Below, one piece after another: positions 45,518 to 55,863 of a stretch of 64,000 nt of DNA. Positions within the stretch are counted from its first letter, which is position 1. Each line of letters starts with the position of its first letter. Below the pieces are notes generated by a model. It was not told the DNA's origin, did not search any database, and worked only from the letters and a program-made list of their open reading frames with translations. Made by a program: the position numbers and the translations under genes. The DNA is taken from assembly GCA_050084515.1 (NCBI GenBank), contig CM114272.1, positions 44,206,001 through 44,270,000 of the forward strand. The letters are read 5' to 3'. Origin of the DNA: Blasia pusilla (Eukaryota > Marchantiophyta > Marchantiopsida > Blasiales).

Positions 45518-46515
45518 ACATATGAGTTGGAAAGGAAAAAATATTCTACTCACCTGTTGCACAAAGTTTTCCTATTTCCTCATACGAATCATCCACTAAC
45601 TCAACTAGGAATATAAGTCTTTATATTTCCCCTTAGTTGCATGCTTTTGCCACCACACATAAAGTTCTTAACACACCATGGTGGGATCATCTCCAATGCA
45701 TAAAGGGGACAGTGATGGTCATTTGATGGCACTGATTGCGTAAGGAGTCTCTATATTTTTCGGGGGAAATTGGAAGGTATTGGAAGGAATATAAGTTTTG
45801 CAATACTCATGGTATGAATTCTCATCAAAGATATCCAGTTCCTTGATGGGGAACAACGCTTACTCAAATCTCCAAATATCATGTCATGACCAAACTTTGC
45901 ACTCGTTTCACTTTATGGAGGGAAAGGCATTTCATCTCCACATGGATTATTGCCATCTATTGAAGACAACAACAACTCCACGTTCAAATTTTGTAAAAAA
46001 GTGGCAATGGGAAAATGCTTCTATGCACGCTCCATATCCACATCTGTCCTCTCCCCTTTTCCACGTCGACTCACTCTTTCAATTTGCCTTGCTTGCATGC
46101 AAGTGCGGATGGTGCTACTAACTCATAACCACGTACCAAAAGAACTGTTTAAAAAATCGTGAAACCCAACCGGGAAGAGTCGTGACCTAGCCACGCTAAT
46201 AGGACTACAAGAGCAGGGTCCGGGGAGTTTTTTACAAGAACTGGTACCTTTTCGATTTTAACCAGCTAGGATTACTCATAACCTTGGATCTCCTGGATCA
46301 TTGCACGAGAGGCAATTAGTTACCAAAACTTGATACGAATGAACACGCATCAGTGGAAGCACTACCACGTCCGGATCTTAACAGCCTTCCAATGCAGAAG
46401 AAGGACGTATCCTTGAATCGAGATTAATATTCGCCAACTATAGCTAGTAAAGCCGAGCCGACCTCCTAATAACTAGAACCCATGCTATTAGGCCACAGAC
46501 CACGTGGGAACCACA
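45518..46515. other. No recognised gene
   Basis: Open frames at 45798-46121 and 45950-46162 (+) carry no domain. The part from about 46200 may be the 3' portion of the minus-strand gypsy element that follows, but no motif proves it. Confidence 0.4.
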
Positions 46516-47560
46516 TCAAGGGGGGGTCAGACATGACATATGCCACCCTTGAGAACAACCATCACATACCAACATGGTGGCTGCACCCCTCACAGATCTG
46601 CACAACTTACACCTCAAGCCTGCACATACTACTGCCAAGCTTGAATCCATTGTCTTGTCTACGTTCGGAAGATGATATGGCGCACAATTGCGCACATGAT
46701 CCTTCCAAACCATACCATCCCGTCCCTCCAACATGAGGACTCCGGTCAGTAATACCTCGTGCACACGTAGGATCGTGCGCCATGCAGTGACATCTAGCGT
46801 CGTGGGTGCCGCCGGCTGTAAATACACATAATCTCTAGGATGAAACCTCCTAATCCCTGGACGATAATCTCCTCCATGAATGGCCGCGTATCTCAATGTA
46901 TCTCTATGCTGAGCAATAGCTAAGTTCTCAAAGGCCATAGGCATAACTCTACAAAAAACCTCCACTCTCTGAGAATATGCTTGTACCCACACATTTGGAT
47001 CATCAAGATCTAACACCTCCGCCATGTCATGTCGAATGGCTGCAGGTTAATCTGGCTCTCTCCCAAAGAGCAAAAAGTACGGTGAAAATGACGCCAAGGA
47101 TGTTTGCCGACTAAAGCGATAATCCATAGCCAACCATGGCAACTGTAGGTCCCACTCCCTCAACTGTCCCCACTGCAAGCCATACTTGCGCAATCCTCTC
47201 TTCACCGTATGTACCACTCTCTGCGCCAACCTATCCGCCTCAAGATGATCTCTGGACGTGGTGCGGTGATCTATCAACGCTTGATCAGACAAGGCCTAAA
47301 ACTCTCCCATGAACTCGGTACCCTGGTCAGTCAACACCTCCGCCGGTGCACCAAAGTGACTAAAGCACATGATCTAGAAATGCATAAGCTATTCCCTTGC
47401 TTGCCTTACCGGGTAGTGCCACCAACTCTATCCACTTGGAGAAATGCTCCACCATGACCAACACGTACGTATGATGACGCCCCCTCAATGGCAAAGGTTC
47501 GGAAAATTCTAAACTCCACCAATAACCTAAACCCATAATTGGAAAAGGATGTAATGTAAT
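46516..47560 (-). pseudogene. Ty3/gypsy integrase with C-terminal PHD-like finger
   Basis: Minus strand, from 47560: PIMGLGYWWSLEFSEPLPL and YVLVMVEHFSKWIEL (integrase core start; the usual first catalytic Asp of WSLDF is Glu), then LTDQGTEF (second Asp kept, about 47330). Next is DHLEADRLAQRVVHTVKRGL, where the family has LAERVV, so the catalytic Glu is Gln. Then LPWLAMDYRFSRQTSLASFS and YFLLFGREPD (47090-47050). A separate frame (47025-46516) has HRDTLRYAAIHGG and FHPRDYVYLQ, and ends with CKLC, then CDGCSQGWHMSCLTPP, a PHD-finger-like Cys4-His-Cys core lacking the final CxxC after a stop. All three catalytic positions being affected or displaced points to a dead copy. The upstream polyprotein is cut off at 47560 by LTR-like sequence. 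Confidence 0.88.
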
Positions 47561-48813
47561 GTACAAGAGAAAAGGATTTTACATTCGTTTATTGAGTTCG
47601 ATCCCCGAGAGGATCATTGTTTGGTGAAAAGAGAGTTCAAAATTATAATTTTCTTGCAATAGTTGTATTTAGGTGTGAATAATTTAGATTCAATGTCTTC
47701 GAATATTTCTTAGTACCAAGATTTCTTTTCTCAATTCTCTCTAGTGGAGTTGACATCACGCTCAGGTAGATTTCCTCTCGACATCAAGAAACCTCACAGA
47801 GATCTCAACAAGAAAGTTGGCTTTTCCTACTTTCGGAACTCAATCCGTCTTGGCAGGTTACACTCTGTCAAAAAAATGTCCTACAACTCCATGTTGATTA
47901 TTCCATTGATGAGAAAGACTTGCTTGATTCACTCTTCACTCTACACACCCAAAAAGAATACTAAGATATAAGCATCGTACATCAGAATGAAGGAATGAGT
48001 GCTTTACTACTCCATCAAGAATGAGAAAGCTTCAAAGTGTATACAAGCGTGAGAGGGTACTACTCTCTTGCTCAGACCATTCCTACAACATAAGGACTTT
48101 GTGAAAGAATGATGAGGATAGCTACTTTCATGCTTCTTAAATATTCTCCGAAGTAGAAGTGTTCCAAAGATTCGAAGTATTCTTGATGAAGCTGGTGTCT
48201 CTTCAATATTTGTAACTACCTAGATCTATGGTGCTCTTTTCTTTTCCTACGATCCTTGTGAATCCGCTGATCATAACTGTACTAACTTCCTATTTGATAC
48301 AAAAAGTCACGCCTCTTCTTAGTCTAACTGTTCTAACGGTGTGCCGCTTGAAATCACTTTGAGTCTTAGCTTCGTTTTGCCGCGAAGTCTGGACCTCTTT
48401 TGCTTCACTTGAGGATGAAGCTCTTTCTCTTGATCTGAAGACGAAGCGCTCCATTCCTCGCTCTTCTTCCAAGTGCTTCGTTCTTCGTTCAAGAGCGAAG
48501 TACTTCTTCCTTTTCTTCTTCATCATGCTTCGTTCAAGAGCAAAGCCCTTCATAAACAGGTTCTTAATAAGGCTTTGTTGTCTTTTCCAAGCTTCGTGTT
48601 GGGTCTTGAAACTTTGTTTCTGTATTTTCCTCTCCTCTAAGACAAATCCTTGATTATCTATCTCTCTATCTTGTCCTTGGAGCTTCGTGATTCATTTTAA
48701 TCTCACTCATTCTTCTACTACGCAACCATAATATCAAAATCATAGTGTATATACAAATCTTCTTTGAATAAAAAGATGTCAATCTTCAAAAGTACAAAAT
48801 TGTGGGTATCACA
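47560..48813 (-). repeat. Probable LTR of another retrotransposon
   Basis: On the minus strand this 1.25-kb segment begins TGTGATACCCACAATTTTG (48813) and ends TTTTCTCTTGTACA (47560), giving TG...CA ends. GGTGGGGGCG immediately before its start is a purine tract like those preceding 3' LTRs. It sits where the gypsy integrase frame is interrupted. No second LTR is in the window and the bases next to its two ends do not match. A low-complexity stretch of GAAGC-type words lies at 48370-48560. Confidence 0.55.
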
Positions 48814-49092
48814 CGCCCCCACCAAAGAAATGTCGGCGTATAGTGTATGGTGATACCCGCGTACTGCAGATATCGACAATAACTCATGATACCTCTAGAC
48901 CAATCTCACCACGTGACGTAAGGATACTCACCGCGCGATCTCATCTCTCTCCACATAAAGGTACTGATGTACCCGTATGCCCTCCTCCAATATCGCAACT
49001 AATCCGGTGCTTATTTTCCCGCAAGAGTTCCATAGGGGCGCGAGCAAAAGGTCACGGCCCCCCCTCTCCCCGCATTTATTCTCCCTCTCTCC
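48814..49092. other. Unassigned
   Basis: Between the LTR-like segment and the GACGTGGT minisatellite. It may be the end of the internal region of the element owning the LTR at 47560-48813; no coding motif is visible. Confidence 0.3.
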
Positions 49093-49320
49093 CCATGGAC
49101 GTGGTAGACACTAGGAGGTCGACGTGGTACCCTCGAGGTACATAGTTGGTGGGGAAGATGTGGTTGACCGCGTGGACGTGGTAGGCAAGACGGATGTGGT
49201 CGGGCCAGGCTGGATGTGGTCGGGGTCAAGGTTGACAAATTCGGGCAGGGCGTACGTGGTCAATTGGAAGGACGTAGTTGAGCAAGACCAACGTAGTAGA
49301 GGAAAGAGCGGACGTGGTAG
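49093..49320 (+). repeat. GACGTGGT minisatellite-like repeat
   Basis: The word GACGTGGT or a near variant (GATGTGGT, TACGTGGT, AACGTAGT) recurs about a dozen times, spaced mostly 12-24 bp, each followed by variable sequence. It reads in one frame as DVV repeats (GGEDVVDRVDVVGKTDVVGP), so it may derive from a coding Val/Asp repeat. It precedes the gag region. Confidence 0.75.
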
Positions 49321-50044
49321 GAGCAAGGAGTTGGAAGTGGATGGTTTAGGCTACCACTTTGAGGGGGCGGATGTGACTGCATCAAGTTACATTGTAGGAG
49401 AGCATTTTGAGACTTGGTGTCTCGCAAGCATGATGGGATTCACGATGGGAATTTGGCAGTTATTACAAGTCGGTTGCGGGTCGACTCATTAGTTCTTCAC
49501 CCACAGGGATTTGCGAGAGTTGTGATGGAGACACACGTGTCGATGCCGACGGGTATTCTGCAGCCATTGATGGAAGGTTTGACGTATGTCGAGGAGAGTG
49601 TCGCGTTGCGGAGGTTGCCGTACCACATGGAGGAGTGAGTGTTGACGGTGCGGTAGGTTGGAGGATGTGATCAGGTTACCCATTCGAGTCCCTTTTCCCA
49701 CACTTATCTTATGTGATTAAGAGTGTTGGGTATCGAGTAGTTGGTGGGGCGAGATGGGTGTAGCGATGGTGGCGAGTGTAGCTCCATGTATGTGTAGCAC
49801 GTGTGTGGATATACGGCGGTTTTTGAGTAAGGGTCACGTGTATGACTCCAGAGTGTCGGTAGTTTAGGTGAGTTGGTTGGGAGGCTCATGGTGAGCCCGA
49901 GTGTTGAGTGTGCGTGAGGTTGGGTATGTCGTTACGGGATTACCATTAGCATAGGTGAGCTAGTGAGGAGTATGGGAGACTCTTGGTGAGTCTGAGTCCT
50001 TGAGCGGGTGAGACAGGGTTGTCATTCCGGCGTTCTTCCCAAAA
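49321..50044. other. No recognised gene upstream of gag
   Basis: TG-rich sequence (many GTTG and GAGT words) with no clear domain. Short frames such as 49414-49638 look accidental. It may be the leader of the gypsy element. Confidence 0.35.
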
Positions 50045-51970
50045 TTGGAAGAACAGGGTAGTGCGAGTAGTAGTAGTGGTGTGGAACGGAGTGGAGTGAG
50101 ATACCGAGGGATTATGAGTGAGGAGCTACCTCAACTTCCATCCGTGGCTGGATCGTCATTAGTGGACAGCGGGTTTGGTGACCCGCTCATGATCTCGTCA
50201 CCAGACCCGTTGTCCAGTGGTGAGATAGCAGACGGAGATAGTGTCACTTGGCAAGAGATGGACGACATGGGCCACCGGGGCATGCATCATTTCTCGGGTG
50301 CAGTGGGCACCATCAACTTTGATGACTTCATCTAGGAGTTCGACACGTGGTGTGATTTCTTGGAGATTCAGACCCCGATACGGTTCAACCCTTTCATGGC
50401 ATGGAAGGGGTTGTTCCAGCACTTGGAGGGTTCTCTGATGGATGATTACATGGAGTTTCGATCGCTATATTCATTAGAGATTGATGCCTCGAGGATGTAT
50501 TGGGCTCTAGGGTATGTGTCCACTAATGATCGCGAGGCATATGATAGGATTGTGAGAGGAGAGAGACCCACACCATCAACTCAGAGACTAGATGGAGAGG
50601 AGGGCATTGAGACAAGCAATGTGGCAGAGACCTCTAGTGGTAGAGGGCCACCCAACTTCAGTCCCACAGTGGAGTTCTTTCGACAGTTGGGGAAGAGCTA
50701 CCAGGGCGTACGCACCGACAAGTTGAAGAGTTTACACGATTTTCATTGACGATTGGGTGAGATTCTGAGAGAGGTATTCACGCGCATGAGGAGGCTGATC
50801 ATTGCTACTTATGGAGTGATGGAGATGCAATCAATCCAATATTGGTACGGGATTCTAGACGGAGAACTACGGAGGAGAGTCCGAGATGCGGTGGTGATTC
50901 ACACAGCGAAGACCACATTGAACGTGATCTTCAAGTTGTCTAAGCGTATTGAGCTCAACATGAGTGAGGAGCAGGTAGTGAACGCTGGATTTTCTCAAGA
51001 GTCGACGGATCCATGAACGACGGTGACCCCATAGGTGCCTTAGCGAGCATTAGTACCATAGGAGCAAGCCTTTTTGCCTAGAGAGCAGGGCGGGTACGGT
51101 GGTCCTATGAGGCAAGGACCCGTACTTACATATGTTGCCCAGTAGGGACCGATGTTGTCTTGTTGGACGTGTGGAGGAGCCCTTAGGTAGAGAGATTGCC
51201 CAGAGCATGGGAGAGGACCATGAGTGCCTCCGATTGCTTAGGAGCCACAAAGGATGGCCCCACCACAATACCAGTGTGACTATTACCATAGATATGGTCA
51301 CACTAGGGATAGATGTTTTGACCTTCGTTGAGAGGCACGTCCAAAGGTAGGCCAAGGGTCTGGGGGCGGTCGTCTTGGAGGAGGTTGAGGAGTTGTAGTT
51401 GGACGTGGTGGTAGAGGACCACCATCTGCTAGAAGAGATGGAGCGGGAGCACCAGAGACGACGCTTCTCTCGCGCATCCATCAGTTGGAGCGGAGGATTG
51501 TTGCCATGATGATGATGCAGCTTAGGGAAGGCACGGAGCCGAAAGTAGCTAGTGTGGCTCTAGCTTCTACCTCTTACCCTAACCCGGGTGAGGATCTCAT
51601 TAGTATGGGGTTTATGTGTAGTGCGGCTCAAGTTGAGGTTGTTGCGGTGGTGACTTAGGGTGTTGCGAGAGTCACTGAGCCATCGAGAGATGAAGTTAAG
51701 ATTGACCCACCAGAGGGGATCAATTGGCGGCAAGCCAGGGTTCCACAGTTGTTCACGTTGTCAGAGGCATTGCGCACACCATTGATGGTGCCTCGACAAC
51801 CAGTGGTGCCTACAAGTCAGGCAGGTGTATTGACGTCACGAGGAGTTGGAGTGGCAACTCCTATGCCAAGCCATCTTTCTCATGTTGGGCCATTGGAGCA
51901 CCTCTCTTATTATGTGTGAGATCGGACCAGGGTGCTAGCGTTTGGATTTCCTGAGAGCATAGGGTGGACG
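50045..51970 (+). pseudogene. Ty3/gypsy gag and following region, degenerate
   Basis: 50045-51016 reads in two frames with a few stops. It begins Ser-rich (QGSASSSSGVERSGVRYRG), then FDTWCDFLEIQTPIRFNPFM and LEGSLMDDYMEF, and then the retrotransposon gag core (GEILREVFTRMRRLIIATYG, MQSIQYWYGILDGELRRRVR). Stops lie at 50333 and 50747. From 51020 to 51970 the frame is badly broken. Pieces such as ALASTSYPNPGEDLISMGF and FGFPESIGWTRLDMPM suggest the gag-protease junction. Reverse transcriptase is absent between here and the LTR end at 52351, so the element is internally deleted. Confidence 0.65.
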
Positions 51971-52053
51971 AGGCTCGATATGCCAATGTAGATTGAGGAA
52001 TAGAGTTTTAGGTTGGGTGTGTCGTTTTTACTACTCTTTATTTTAATATGAGA

Positions 52054-52351
52054 AAGATGGCTTGGAAAAGCCATCTTCTTCCCTTATATAGGATTGGGAA
52101 GAGCCAAAAGGCTCTTCTCCTAAGAATAGCTATCCTCCTCGTAACCTGCGCGCACAGGTTACTAGGGGCGGGTGACCTGCTCAACAAGTCACCCACTGTG
52201 AAAGGCCTGTTTAGGAAACGACATTCTTGACACAACGGACCTATCCTCAACCTCATCTGACACCTTGGACAAAGTTACACTCAAGACAGTCCGCTGGTTC
52301 CTACGCCCTATCCACGATAGATCTCGGCCTATCGGCTACTCAAATGTGACA
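52054..52351 (+). repeat. Hairpin-rich LTR end (same family as 9286-9597)
   Basis: Four stem-loops follow each other: AAGATGGCTT...AAGCCATCTT (52054-52077), AAGAGCC-AAAA-GGCTCTT (52099-52116), GTAACCTG...CAGGTTAC (52141-52162) and GGGTGAC...GTCACCC (52170-52194). The remaining part matches the LTR at 9460-9597 (CATCTGACACCTTGGAC, CAAAGTTACACTCAAGAC) and ends AATGTGACA at 52351. Confidence 0.75.
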
Positions 52352-55300
52352 TGTTTCACCTAAAGTATCTAGTGATCCATTGAAATCAATGAACTCTCCT
52401 TGTAGTAACTTCTAGGAATGCGATAGAGTCAAAGAGGAATGAGAGAAAATCAGATCATCTTCCCCTATATGAAGGGGAGAAAAGGGGGGTGGGGGTAGGG
52501 TGGTTAGTTGTGGGCGCTAGCACTAGATGAAAACTCCGCCATTGAAAAACGAAATTTCCATCCCAAATATTAGGGATTCTTTTGGAAGAATATTGGAGAT
52601 GTGCTAGTTTAAACCTTTGTTTTTACATTGTCGACACGATAGAACTCTACCTACCAGCTAACTAACATGTGAAAAGGCCCATCCTTCTCAAGAATTTGAA
52701 CAACCTGGTTTTATAATTCATTCTATGACATTCCAGCAAATGGGAATTTGTATGTTGACTACAACAAATAGTCAATATTAGTATCACGAGGCTATTGAAA
52801 ACTAGCTAACATATCAAGGAACTCAGCAACAACAATTGCTACTAATCGATCAAATTAATAGCACCCCTGCATCTTCCCTTCATATAGTCTTATCTATAAT
52901 ATATTGATTTTTTTTCTCAAGTACCAAAGTCCTCTTTCAGTTCTTCCAAAATGATACTTGATAATATGCTTGACATGGTCCCCACCCAATTTGTCCCCCC
53001 AACATACTCACAAATTAGATATGCTAGCATCCTTGGCCTTGACCAAACAAGTTGGTAACATGGGGTCACTAGTAGCCAAATGAGCCAAATGATTGCTCAT
53101 CATAAAATGTGGATCGCCACGTTTTGTGAGATGAAAAATGGCCTCCACCTATAGGTAGTTCACCTTCACTCAAATTTGTTCTTCCATGCATTATTATTTG
53201 ACACTTCAGGTGACTTTACGTATTTTACCACGTCTCTTTATCCCTACAAATTGTTCATAATATGGTTTTAAACTACTTTCTTAAGCTTACTCTCTATCGT
53301 AGGTAATTACAAGAAGATCATGGCATTTGAGGGAATTCCTTTCCCTTGGGAACCTAAGGGTCGAACAAGAAGTCTCAAGATACACGCTCTCATGATGTTG
53401 TCCACTACTCCCATGTCACCGCAGGATTCAGCCATATCAGTTTCAAGACCTTCGTCTAATCATCTCCCTTCCCATTGACATGCTCGTTGGTATATAATCC
53501 ACGAACAAAAGCAGACCATCTACTAACTCGTACGAAAATTGCTTTCAAAAGTGGGGCAATCTTTGAGCTACCTCCGACTGCTCGTTTGAAGCAAGGAAAC
53601 CAAGATCACAACATTCATGCTCTAAAGATTCTGTTAGCTTTAGCCATCCTTCTCGAGTCCTCGATTGGGTCAAGGGATTGCAAAAACTGGATATTTGGCA
53701 AATACCTCCTGGTGTCTTTGATAATAGTATAAATTCTGTTATCCCTTTCTCACAACTACCATTTTCGAGTCAGATTGCCGCATACTAGTTCATGTCATGT
53801 ATATCTCCTCCTACCAGCGTTGAACTTATCCAGGAGTGGATAAGTTAAACGTGAAGAAGAGTATTCACGTGTAGTGTATACAGACGGCTGCCAGCCCCTC
53901 TGGGCCGCTACCGACCTCAACGCTTTATGTTCGGGTGGATGAGGATTACTTGGCAGCATGTACGAGACCATTTCATACGACAAAGGCGCCGATACATGTC
54001 GAGGTTGTGTATGTTCGCACTCAACAGTAATAAGTATCGCAGATCTTAAAAGGCTTGAGCAGCCTGGATCCCCCAATCAACGTTGCTTCTATACATGTCT
54101 CCGGGTGCGCCGGTCAATCCGGTCCACCGATCTCCGTCTTTGCACTTGCTTTCTGTCACTAGGCAGGCGTTGGGAAGAATCGCCTACGGACCTACGGACT
54201 TTACCGCTAAAAACATGTGTTTCGTCTCTTTTCTTCATCATATTACGGTTTTTACCAAAGTTTAAGAAGGCAGTTTACGAAGGTTAATTTTCAAAATAAG
54301 TCGGTCCTTCAAATCGGAAATTCTCAGAAGAAATCATCTTACCTTATCTTGCGTAAGGTAAGATGATTTTAAGATTCTGGTTTTAAGACTTCCCGACCTT
54401 TGCCTGAGGCTTGGTTGAATAGCGCTCAACGCTTCCATAGAGTAGTGTCTGATCGCGCTTGGAGGAGAGAGCACCCTTCACGATGCCCGACTTTTTCTGG
54501 CCCCGAAAGTTTTGGTGATTATGAGGTTGTAATGCTGAACTACCTTGTGGTCGGAGGAGTAGATGGTGTGCAGCGCTGCACATATGCCACCTAAAGACTA
54601 GACTCTACAGAGTCGTCAAAAAGTAGCTAGCTGACAGGCGTAAAGTAGATTTAATGGAGTCAAGCAAGAATTCTTGTAGTTGTGATTTTGATCCTATAAG
54701 TACAAATGTTAGGGTGATTCCAACGAGAAGATTAAAAGGCGAAACCCCGAACCTGTGCTGTGATTGTAAATTAATATGTGGGATCTCATCGATTGTGAAC
54801 AGGCTTCTCAGAGGGATGGCCAGAAATAATTGCGGGAAGTGCTAAACAATCGACCTGGCAGATTAGATTCGTAGGTGCACGGAGTGAGAAAGGCTCTGAA
54901 GACGATAAAGCTGGGCTCGAACCAGACTCGACAATTGTTTTGATGGACTTTTCCCCAACTTTTTGACGGAAAACTGGGCCATGATGGGTGATCGAGGTTG
55001 ACCAACCCGCAGTCAAATGTATTTCCATGTGAAAGTGCAAAATGTCAACTCGCCATTGGCCATCTAAATTTGCGGCCGAAGCTTATTATAATAGGACTGC
55101 TGTTCGAGTGTGGTTGATTACTACTACTTAAGCTTCCAGCGCATGCTTGGAGAGCACATTGCCATCGCCAGTTCCTCAATTTGACCTTTCTTGCGCGTAA
55201 GTACTTTCACTCCGCAGTGTGAGAGAGTCCAACTAATGACCTTTCGGGCCCACAAGTTGAGCAGCTTAGATGACGATGTAAGATTGGAGGTTTGTGATTG

Positions 55301-55863
55301 CATCATTTGGCAATCCTCTTGCTTCGCCGAGCCAACCGACGTTCAAAGCTACTAGGACTCTTTCACAATTGTTCTTAAGACAAGAAAAGAAAGAGCGTTA
55401 CCTGTACATTGCTCTCAAACGCTCTTGTGGTATGATAGCATCTCACACCCGTAACACCAAATGCTTGCATTCGGAAGTGCAGTCATCCATATCGGAGTGG
55501 CCGACCTCGAACTTCACTCTACAAGTCAGCTTCCCATAAATGCGCACCTAGTAACGCCTGGCTCTCGATGTGTTGTGGTTCTGGATTGAAACAGGGCTAC
55601 GACTTGCGAGCCTGAACTTTTGTGTTTCCGGGCAGTTGTGGTTTCTATCGTCCTGACACGTTCTCATCTATCTGACTCACTTTCTCCGGTCGATCGTTCT
55701 CATGAGTAGCAAGTTTGGCGGCAGCACGTGGCTTGAGTGAGAAGACGGTGGATAGAGCAAGTTTTGAATTGGATGAACGAGCCCAAGGTTGAAATGAAAA
55801 TTTCCTGGGGAGACCAGTATGCAGTTGATTGGGGAGTAAGGACTGATGTAGAGTAAAGATACG
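52352..55863. other. Long stretch without a recognised gene
   Basis: 52352-53760 is AT-rich with no coding sign. From about 53800 the composition is more balanced, and there are open frames at 53958-54287 (+), 54786-55040 (-) and 55294-55539 (+) without known domains; the last could be leader sequence of the downstream kinase gene. A perfect hairpin lies at 54331-54369. Confidence 0.45.
54331..54369. repeat. Perfect 16-bp-arm hairpin
   Basis: AAATCATCTTACCTTA, loop TCTTGCG, TAAGGTAAGATGATTT. It could be a small structured transcript, a factor-binding palindrome or a relic of a foldback element; no T-rich tail or flanking gene decides between these. Confidence 0.9.

Noticed and set aside
48290-48553. 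Lys/Arg/Glu-rich minus-strand frame resembling a nuclear protein
   Set aside because: It comes from GAAGC-type low-complexity sequence inside a probable LTR.
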